From Bacteroides sp. 519 (GTDB lineage Bacteria > Bacteroidota > Bacteroidia > Bacteroidales > Bacteroidaceae), in assembly GCF_010500955.1 (NCBI RefSeq), contig NZ_QVMJ01000008.1:1-64000 (forward strand): a DNA stretch of 64,000 nucleotides. Direction: 5' to 3'. Shown one piece after another: positions 53,794 through 60,499 of this stretch. Made by a program: the position numbers and the translations under genes. Below the pieces are notes generated by a model. It worked only from the letters and a program-made list of their open reading frames with translations. It did no database searches and was not told where the DNA came from. The first letter of the stretch is position 1, and each line of letters opens with the position of its first letter.

Positions 53794-54897
53794 ATGAGAA
53801 AAATACTTTATTTGTTCGCAGTATCGACTTTACTGTTAGCATCGTGTGAAAAAAACGGATATAAGATAACTGGTACTGTGCAGGGATCCTATGATGGCGA
53901 AAAGGTCTTTCTATTAGATAGGGTAGACAGACAATTTGTTCCTGTTGATAGTGCTGTTATAGCCGATGGTAAATTTACATTCGAAGGGTCGCAAGCCGAA
54001 CCAGTGAATCGTTATTTAACTTTTACCGATGGCGAAAACGATCCTATATATCTGGATTTCTTCCTTGAAAGCGGAAATATAGAACTCTTTTTAGCTGAAA
54101 GCGAAGAGAAATCAACAGTTAAAGGCACACCTGTTAATGATGTTTATCAGTCTTTCAAGAACGAAATGTTTGTACTTCAAAAATCACTGATAAGTGTTTA
54201 TACTGCTATACAAGACAATACTATTACAGAAGAAGACAAGAAAGCTAAAATAACAGAGGCTGAGGGTGTTAGAACGAAAATGTCGGATGTTGTAAAAAAA
54301 CACATTACCGAAAATATGAATTCGGCATTAGGAGTACATTTATTGAATGCCAATCAACATAACTTTTCGTACGAAGAAATAGAAGAATATCTGAAACAAG
54401 TTCCAGCCAATCTTCAAAACAACAAATCGGCTGTTGCCCTGAAAGGAAATGTAGAAGCATATAATAGCACTACCGAAGGCAAAACTTTTGTTGACTTTGA
54501 AATGCTTACCCCTGAGGGAACCCCCATAAAATTATCCGACTATGCAGGTAAAAGCAAACTGGTAGTGGTTGACTTCTGGGCTTCATGGTGTGGACCTTGT
54601 CGTCGTGAAATGCCACGGTTGGTAGGTTTATACGAGAAATACAAAGACCAAGGTCTTGAAATTGTAGGAGTTTCGCTCGATAGTGATGGCGAGGCATGGA
54701 AAAAAGGAATTGAACAGTTAAACATCACTTGGCCGCAAATGTCGGATTTAAAAGGATGGAACTCGCAAGGTGGTAAACTGTATGCCATCCGTAGTATTCC
54801 TCATGTGCTTCTTTTGGATAAAAATGGCACAATCGTTTCTCGCGGCTTGTATGCTGAAGAATTGCAGGCTAAGATTGAAGAGATAATGAATAATTAA
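53794..54897 (+). CDS. TlpA-like thioredoxin lipoprotein with DUF4369 domain
   Basis: The 367-residue protein has a lipobox (STLLLASC) at about residue 17, an N-terminal DUF4369 beta domain (about 22-120, YKITGTVQGSYDGEKVFLLD), a helical middle, and a thioredoxin domain (about 225-367) with the CxxC active site in WASWCGPCRREMP. It is a periplasmic thiol-disulfide oxidoreductase type common in Bacteroidetes. Two bases separate it from the AAA/nuclease gene. Confidence 0.92.
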   Translation: MRKILYLFAVSTLLLASCEKNGYKITGTVQGSYDGEKVFLLDRVDRQFVPVDSAVIADGKFTFEGSQAEPVNRYLTFTDGENDPIYLDFFLESGNIELFLAESEEKSTVKGTPVNDVYQSFKNEMFVLQKSLISVYTAIQDNTITEEDKKAKITEAEGVRTKMSDVVKKHITENMNSALGVHLLNANQHNFSYEEIEEYLKQVPANLQNNKSAVALKGNVEAYNSTTEGKTFVDFEMLTPEGTPIKLSDYAGKSKLVVVDFWASWCGPCRREMPRLVGLYEKYKDQGLEIVGVSLDSDGEAWKKGIEQLNITWPQMSDLKGWNSQGGKLYAIRSIPHVLLLDKNGTIVSRGLYAEELQAKIEEIMNN

Positions 54898-54899
54898 AA

Positions 54900-56471
54900 A
54901 TGAAAATAAAGGAACCACGTTATCCCATTGGCATACAAAGTTTTGAAAAACTTCGCGAAGGCGGATACGAGTATGTTGATAAAACACATCATTTGCGGCG
55001 GCTCATAGAAATGGGAAATCCCTATTTCTTGAGTCGTCCGCGACGTTTTGGTAAAAGCTTGTTCCTTTCAACCATCGAAGCATTTTTTCAGGGAAAGAAA
55101 GAATTGTTTGAAGGATTGGCTATTGCCGAAACGGAGACAGAATGGAATGTACATGCGGTATTGCATCTTGATCTGAATGCAGAGAAGTATGATACATATG
55201 AAGACCTGCAAGATACACTTGAACGTCAACTTCGTAGATGGGAAGAACTTTACATGACTGGAGGTGAAGGTATTACATACTCCGGACGTTTTATGACAGT
55301 TATTGAGCAAGCATATAAGCAAACCGGTCGTCGGGTTGTTGTCTTGATCGATGAATATGATAAGCCATTGTTGCGTAATCTTCATGATGAAAAACTGTTG
55401 GAACGGTTTCGTAGTTTGCTCACTGCTTTCTATACAGTATTAAAATCTGCCGACCAGTGGTTGCATTTTGTTTTTATTACCGGTGTAACCAAGTTTGCCC
55501 AAATGGGGATTTTTAGTACCCTCAACCAATTGTTTGATATAAGCTTTGATCCTCGTTTCAGTGATATCTGTGGAATGACCTGTAAAGAAATTGAGGCAAA
55601 CTTTGCAATTGGACTAAACAATTTATCGCATAAGTACAATAAATCTTATGAAACCATCATTGAGATGCTGACAATCAGATATGATGGATACAGATTCCGA
55701 CAAAATCAGGAGGAGGGAATATACAACCCATTTAGTATATTGAAAACTCTGTCGGCAGGTGAAATGCAGAACTACTGGTTTGCCAGCGGAACCCCTACCT
55801 TTCTGGTAGAAATGTTAAAGCAGACAGATTACGATTTGCGTGAACTTGAAGGACATAAAGTATTGGCGGCTTCGCTTACTGACGATCGGGCAGATGTAAA
55901 TAACCCAGTACCAATGATGTACCAAAGTGGTTATCTAACAATAAAAGGATACGATGAACGTTTTGATCGGTATGTTTTAGGATTCCCTAATGACGAGGTG
56001 AAATATGGATTGCTAAATTTCGCTACACCCTTTTATTCGACTGTAACATCAACAGAAGCACCTTTTCATATCGAACGATTTGTTGAAGAGTTAGAAAACG
56101 GCCAAACCCAAGATTTCCTAGAGCGCTTGCGCTGTTTCTTTGCCGATTTTCCTTATGAACTAAACGACCGTACAGAACGCCATTATCAGGTAGTTTTCTA
56201 TTTGATATTTAAACTTATGGGGCAGTTTATTGAAACCGAAGTACGCAGTGCCCGGGGCAGAGCCGATGCAGTGGTAAAAACAAAAGATTGCATTTATGTG
56301 TTCGAATTTAAACTAAATGGTAGTGCTCAAGCCGCTTTGCAGCAGATAGATGATAAAGGGTATCTGATACCTTATCTGGCTGATGGGCGTAGGTTGATTA
56401 AGGTTGGGGTTGACTTTAATCGTGAGGAAAGGAATATTGGGGAGTATGTGATTGAGGAATGCATAAACTAA
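54900..56471 (+). CDS. AAA-ATPase-like protein with PD-(D/E)XK nuclease domain (DUF1703)
   Basis: The 523-residue protein has the AAA-ATPase_like domain (Walker A RPRRFGKSL at about 48, Walker B VVVLIDEYDKPLL at about 157) and a C-terminal PD-(D/E)XK domain (GRADAVVKTKD with Asp, VFEFKLNG with Glu-x-Lys). This architecture is expanded in Bacteroidales and usually unlinked from mobile genes; function unknown, with proposals including defence or selfish elements. It follows tlpA by 2 bp and overlaps the next frame. Confidence 0.9.
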   Translation: MKIKEPRYPIGIQSFEKLREGGYEYVDKTHHLRRLIEMGNPYFLSRPRRFGKSLFLSTIEAFFQGKKELFEGLAIAETETEWNVHAVLHLDLNAEKYDTYEDLQDTLERQLRRWEELYMTGGEGITYSGRFMTVIEQAYKQTGRRVVVLIDEYDKPLLRNLHDEKLLERFRSLLTAFYTVLKSADQWLHFVFITGVTKFAQMGIFSTLNQLFDISFDPRFSDICGMTCKEIEANFAIGLNNLSHKYNKSYETIIEMLTIRYDGYRFRQNQEEGIYNPFSILKTLSAGEMQNYWFASGTPTFLVEMLKQTDYDLRELEGHKVLAASLTDDRADVNNPVPMMYQSGYLTIKGYDERFDRYVLGFPNDEVKYGLLNFATPFYSTVTSTEAPFHIERFVEELENGQTQDFLERLRCFFADFPYELNDRTERHYQVVFYLIFKLMGQFIETEVRSARGRADAVVKTKDCIYVFEFKLNGSAQAALQQIDDKGYLIPYLADGRRLIKVGVDFNREERNIGEYVIEECIN

Positions 56472-56485
56472 TTTTGAAAACCGTT

Positions 56486-56986
56486 ATGATTGAAATAGAA
56501 GAAAAATATCTCCAACAGGCCGCACTTGAGGGCATGGACGAATTTATTAAGGTTTTTACCAACAAATACCTTGAAACACTTGGTGGTGAATTGAATGCAG
56601 AAAACATGCATCTGCTTACAGGTGAGCAACATGTGTTACTTTCTTATCAAACGTTCCGTGACGAGTTGATGGTTGGCGGTTTCTGCCAGTTAATCCAAAA
56701 CGGTTATGGAGGATATATCTTTGATAATCCTTTTGCCAAAGCTATGCGTCTTTGGGGACTGAAAGATCTTTCAAAACTTATCTATAGAGCCAAAGAGATT
56801 TTTGATAAAAACCGCGAAGATCTGGAAAAAGAAAGAACAGAAGAAGAGTTCATGGCTATGTATGAACAATATGAGATCTTTGATGAGTTAGAAGAGGAAT
56901 TCCTTGAAATGGAAGAACTGAATACCACCCTCGTTGCAGAGTATGTTGACGAACATTTAGAGTTGTTTGCTAAAATAGTAAAGTAA
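56486..56986 (+). CDS. DMP19 family (DUF4375) acidic protein
   Basis: The 166-residue protein matches DMP19/DUF4375 (LTGEQHVLLSYQTFRDELMV, GGFCQLIQNGYGGYIF, NPFAKAMRLWGLKDLSKL). It is strongly acidic toward the C-terminus (EEEFLEMEELNT). In Neisseria DMP19 is a DNA-mimic that blocks a transcription factor; the family elsewhere is uncharacterised. The ATG at 56486 was preferred; an earlier ATG at 56459 overlaps the nuclease gene end. Confidence 0.85.
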   Translation: MIEIEEKYLQQAALEGMDEFIKVFTNKYLETLGGELNAENMHLLTGEQHVLLSYQTFRDELMVGGFCQLIQNGYGGYIFDNPFAKAMRLWGLKDLSKLIYRAKEIFDKNREDLEKERTEEEFMAMYEQYEIFDELEEEFLEMEELNTTLVAEYVDEHLELFAKIVK

Positions 56987-56996
56987 ATCTAACTTG

Positions 56997-57078
56997 ATCA
57001 TCGAAAAAGTGTAGTAAATAGCTTGTTTTATCATCGAAAAAGTGTTGGTTATGCTGCAATGTATCATCGAAAAAATGT
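56997..57078 (+). promoter_or_regulatory. Three-copy operator, ATCATCGAAAAAGTGT, exact 33-bp spacing
   Basis: ATCATCGAAAAA starts at 56997, 57030 and 57063. Each is followed by GTGTAG, GTGTTG or ATGTAT. The third copy ends at the -7 box (57078-57085) of the DUF4143 gene. Three helical turns separate the copies, so a protein could occupy one DNA face, suggesting cooperative control. Confidence 0.8.
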
Positions 57079-57085
57079 ATATTTG
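57078..57085 (+). promoter_or_regulatory. -7 promoter box of the DUF4143 ATPase gene
   Basis: TATATTTG lies 28 bp upstream of the ATG at 57114 and rules out the frame's earlier start at 57042. Confidence 0.7.
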
Positions 57086-57113
57086 TGCTTCGGTAATTAT
57101 AATCAGCAGCTGT

Positions 57114-58412
57114 ATGGAAAGAAAAATAGTTAAAAAGCTAAGAATATGGAAAGATGAACCTCAGAGAAAACCACTCATCTTGTTAGGTGCACGTCAGGTA
57201 GGAAAAACCTGGATTATGAAACATTTTGGAGAACTTGAGTTCGAAAATGTGGCTTACATTAACTGTGATGAAGAACCTTTGGCAGAAGAATTATTCGCTT
57301 CAGACTACAATATTCCCAGAATCTTATTGACTTTACAAGCCATAACCAGTACGAAAATTGAAGCTGGAAAAACGCTGATTATCTTCGACGAATTGCAAGA
57401 GGTAAAACGTGGTTTGCATAGTTTGAAATACTTCCAAGAGAACGCACCCCAATATCATGTGATAGCAGCCGGTTCTTTATTAGGTATCACTATTGGGCGT
57501 GGCGAATCTTTTCCTGTAGGCAAGGTGAATCTTCTTCACATGTATCCGCTTGATTTCGAAGAATTTTTGATGGCCATGGGTGAAACGTCTTTGAGCAATC
57601 TGTTTCATCAGCCAGATTGGGAACCCTTGAATATACTCCGAACCAAATATATTGACCTACTGCGTCAGTATTATTATGTAGGTGGTATGCCCGAAGTGGT
57701 GGATAGCTATATTAATAATTATGATTTGCAGGAGGTAAGGGTTAAACAGAATGAAATACTTGATGCTTATAGACGTGATATCTCAAAACATACCTCTGCC
57801 ACCGATAGTATGCGCATTGGTCAAGTATTACAATCTCTTCCTTCTCAACTGGCTAAAGAAAACAAAAAATTTATCTATAATGTGCTTAAGAAAGGAGCAC
57901 GAGCCACCGAATATGAACTGGCTATTCAGTGGCTCATTGATGCAGGTATCATACATAAGGTATGCCGTGTAAAAGAGTTGCAAATGCCCATTAAGTTTTA
58001 TGAAGATTTGGGAGCATTCAAACTCTTCCTTCTTGATTGTGGTTTGTTGGGTTGTATGGTTGATGCGCCGGCTAGCCAGATGTTAGTAGGTAACAATGTA
58101 TTCAAAGAGTTCAAAGGTGCTTTTACCGAGCAGTTTGTTCTTCAGCAATTAGTTACTATGGGTATCTCTACTTATTATTGGAGTAGCGAATCGACTCCTG
58201 CCGAAATTGATTTTGTTATTCAAATGGACAAACGGGTTATTCCTATCGAAGTAAAAGCAGAAGAGAATGTCAGAGCTAAATCGATGTACGAATATATCAA
58301 GAGTCACCCACAATATTCATTGAAAGGACTACGCATTTCAATGTTGGGTTATCAGGATCAAGATTGGATGGAGAACATTCCTCTATTTGGTATTTCGAAG
58401 TTCTTTGCTTAA
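57114..58412 (+). CDS. AAA ATPase with C-terminal DUF4143 domain
   Basis: The 432-residue protein has an AAA_14 domain (Walker A LLGARQVGKTW near residue 25; Walker B LIIFDELQEV near 92; sensor VIAAGSLLGITIG) and a DUF4143 domain with nuclease-like EIDFVI and IPIEVKAEE (Asp, Glu-x-Lys). Homologues are many and rapidly duplicated in Bacteroidales; function is unsettled. The start was chosen from the promoter. The operator suggests tight or self-regulation. Confidence 0.92.
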   Translation: MERKIVKKLRIWKDEPQRKPLILLGARQVGKTWIMKHFGELEFENVAYINCDEEPLAEELFASDYNIPRILLTLQAITSTKIEAGKTLIIFDELQEVKRGLHSLKYFQENAPQYHVIAAGSLLGITIGRGESFPVGKVNLLHMYPLDFEEFLMAMGETSLSNLFHQPDWEPLNILRTKYIDLLRQYYYVGGMPEVVDSYINNYDLQEVRVKQNEILDAYRRDISKHTSATDSMRIGQVLQSLPSQLAKENKKFIYNVLKKGARATEYELAIQWLIDAGIIHKVCRVKELQMPIKFYEDLGAFKLFLLDCGLLGCMVDAPASQMLVGNNVFKEFKGAFTEQFVLQQLVTMGISTYYWSSESTPAEIDFVIQMDKRVIPIEVKAEENVRAKSMYEYIKSHPQYSLKGLRISMLGYQDQDWMENIPLFGISKFFA

Positions 58413-58515
58413 AAAAAATATTTAAAAGTATGCAGTATTTTCCCCCTCCTTGCATTTAGTCTTAAGATAGATTAAAAAAAGGAGATAACGGTGTGCATCC
58501 CTTTTGTATTTATTA

Positions 58516-58523
58516 TATATTTG
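58516..58523 (+). promoter_or_regulatory. -7 promoter box of the NigD-like gene
   Basis: TATATTTG lies 35 bp upstream of the ATG at 58559. Confidence 0.6.
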
Positions 58524-58558
58524 CACACCCAAAAAACACATAAAATTTAAATTAAATT

Positions 58559-59293
58559 ATGAAAGCAATGAGATTTTTGATGATGGCGGTGTTGACCGTT
58601 TTTATGGGAACAACCTTAACTTCTTGTTTAGATTCGGATGGAGGAAATTATCCAGATGGGCCTTTTGCTGTTACTATTGCAGAAAGTTATTTAGGTGGGT
58701 TATCTGTTAAAGCTGATAATGGATATACATTTAATGTTTCTAATCCAGGAGCTATGGAATTAAAATATACTGATGGAACAGCTCTTACTCCTACAAGAGC
58801 TATAATATATGTTTATCTAGCAGAGGGTGAAGAATGGACGAAAGATAAAACTACATATAATGTATCATTTGCTCAAGATTATGGATATATGTATTTTTCC
58901 CAAGCTGTAAATGGTATGACTTATGAACCTCTTGAAACGGAAACGCCTGTCTATACAGAATATTTTTATTTTGGAAATGGTTATTTTGATGTTGCTTTGT
59001 CAACATTCCATTTAAAAGATTTTTCACTGTCAGATTTTAAATTATGTGTCACTGGAGTAGAAGGTGAAACAATTAAAATGAAATTAATGAATTCAGAAGA
59101 ATTGAAAAGTACTGATAGTGGTGTTACTGGGGGGAATTTTTATATTTCTTACATTGCTCCAGGACAAGAAATTAAGAACTATTATCCTGAATTGAAAACA
59201 TTTGGAACTACTAATGATTCTGTATATGTTCAATTGGAAAACAAATCTTATGCTGGTATAGAATCCGAAAAAATAAAAATTAAATTAAGATAA
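58559..59293 (+). CDS. NigD-like lipoprotein
   Basis: The 244-residue protein starts MKAMRFLMMAVLTVFMGTTL and has a lipobox (TTLTSC), the pattern of NigD family proteins named in a Prevotella bacteriocin locus. The mature part is beta-rich with an OB-like N-terminal region. No bacteriocin genes are adjacent, so the name indicates family only. It has its own promoter and precedes the Yip1 gene by 7 bp. Confidence 0.75.
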   Translation: MKAMRFLMMAVLTVFMGTTLTSCLDSDGGNYPDGPFAVTIAESYLGGLSVKADNGYTFNVSNPGAMELKYTDGTALTPTRAIIYVYLAEGEEWTKDKTTYNVSFAQDYGYMYFSQAVNGMTYEPLETETPVYTEYFYFGNGYFDVALSTFHLKDFSLSDFKLCVTGVEGETIKMKLMNSEELKSTDSGVTGGNFYISYIAPGQEIKNYYPELKTFGTTNDSVYVQLENKSYAGIESEKIKIKLR

Positions 59294-59300
59294 TACATCC

Positions 59301-59876
59301 TTGAACTACCAAGAAATATTTAAACGCGCAATACAATTAATTTCCTCCCCTGCTAAGGCTTGGGAGGAAATTTATTTAAATGAGGATAAACAAAAAGTAC
59401 TTTCAGCTTTTGTTTATCCTATGATTGGTTTATGTGCCTTAGCTGTTTTTGCTGGAGTTTTATTCAGGCAGGGCTGGGGTAGTCCGGAAAGTTTTCAGGA
59501 AGCTATGACTCGTTGTTGTGTTGTAGCTGTTTCTTTATTTGGAGGCTATTTCTTAGCATCTTATGTAATAAATGAAATCGGTGTTAGGTACTTTAGGCAA
59601 GAAAATGACCTATCTTTAATTTATCAATTTGCCGGATATTCGCTTGTTGTTTCTTTTTTAACTAACTTTGTAACCGGATTATTTCCCGAAATTGGCTTTT
59701 GGGGACTAATATTCCAGTTTTATATTGTTTATATTGTTTGGGTAGGAGCAGGTATTCTGTTGCAAATTAAAGAAGAATCCAGAATGGGATTTACGCTTGT
59801 TGCTTCTTTACTATTGATAACTTGCCCGTTGTTTATTCAATTTGTATTTGATAAATTATTGTTTTTTCTTAATTGA
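59301..59876 (+). CDS. Yip1 domain integral membrane protein
   Basis: The 191-residue protein has about five hydrophobic helices. It opens MNYQEIFKRAIQLISSPAKAW, as Bacteroidetes Yip1 proteins do, and has the YQFAGYS motif between spans. It begins with TTG, not ATG, judged by family start and position 7 bp after the NigD-like stop. Function unknown. Confidence 0.8.
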   Translation: MNYQEIFKRAIQLISSPAKAWEEIYLNEDKQKVLSAFVYPMIGLCALAVFAGVLFRQGWGSPESFQEAMTRCCVVAVSLFGGYFLASYVINEIGVRYFRQENDLSLIYQFAGYSLVVSFLTNFVTGLFPEIGFWGLIFQFYIVYIVWVGAGILLQIKEESRMGFTLVASLLLITCPLFIQFVFDKLLFFLN

Positions 59877-59903
59877 TGAGTTTATTGGTTGCAATACTCT
59901 TGT

Positions 59904-59928
59904 AACTCGTAACTCGTAACTCGTAACT
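59904..59928 (+). repeat. 7-bp tandem repeat AACTCGT upstream of smpB
   Basis: AACTCGT occurs three times followed by AACT. It ends three bases before the smpB ATG. No complementary arm is present, so it looks like half of an ACTCATA-type element. Confidence 0.85.
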
Positions 59929-59931
59929 AAA

Positions 59932-60387
59932 ATGAAACAGCCTGCTGTTAATATAAAAAATAAACGTGCCTCGTTCGATTATGAGTTTATCGAAACTTTT
60001 ACTGCGGGTATTGTACTAACCGGAACAGAGATAAAATCCATTCGTTTAGGTAAAGCCAGTTTGGTAGATACGTATTGTTTCTTTTCGCGTGGAGAGCTAT
60101 GGGTAAAGAACATGCATATTACTGAATACTTTTATGGCTCATACAATAATCATTCCGTACGTAGAGATCGTAAATTGCTTTTAAACAAAAAGGAGATAAA
60201 GAAATTGGAACGTGGTACCAAAGAAACCGGATTTACTATCGTTCCAGTCCGCATGTTTATTAACGAAAAAGGCTTGGCTAAAGTAGTTATTGCATTAGCA
60301 AAAGGGAAGAAACAATATGATAAACGCGAATCATTGAAAGAGAAAGATGATCGGCGTGATATGGATAGAATAAGAAAGAATTATTGA
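59932..60387 (+). CDS. smpB: SsrA-binding protein SmpB
   Basis: The 151-residue protein has the SmpB beta-barrel ([34 protein letters not shown]) and the C-terminal [20 protein letters not shown] that enters the ribosome's decoding centre. It delivers tmRNA to stalled ribosomes. The tmRNA gene is not in the window. Confidence 0.98.
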   Translation: MKQPAVNIKNKRASFDYEFIETFTAGIVLTGTEIKSIRLGKASLVDTYCFFSRGELWVKNMHITEYFYGSYNNHSVRRDRKLLLNKKEIKKLERGTKETGFTIVPVRMFINEKGLAKVVIALAKGKKQYDKRESLKEKDDRRDMDRIRKNY

Positions 60388-60393
60388 TTTTAT

Positions 60394-60481
60394 TTTGAAA
60401 CGCAGATTAACGCGGATTAACGCAGATTTATAATTAGAAAATATTCAATCTGCGTTAATCCGCGTTAATCTGCGTTTCAAA
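60394..60481. repeat. Iterated-word inverted repeat, AACGCAGATT family, perfect 35-bp arms
   Basis: The arms 60394-60428 and 60447-60481 are perfect complements, with AACGCAGATT and AACGCGGATT words. The element fills the gap between the smpB stop and metH start. It shares words with 31285-31361. Confidence 0.96.
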
Positions 60482-60499
60482 TATCCTATTTATAAAGAA

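Noticed and set aside
54900..58412. Insertion sequence or prophage
   Set aside because: No transposase, integrase, terminal inverted repeats or phage structural genes are visible.
60388..60499. Cobalamin riboswitch before metH
   Set aside because: The gap is 112 bp and is taken up by the perfect inverted repeat; no B12-box-like sequence is seen.
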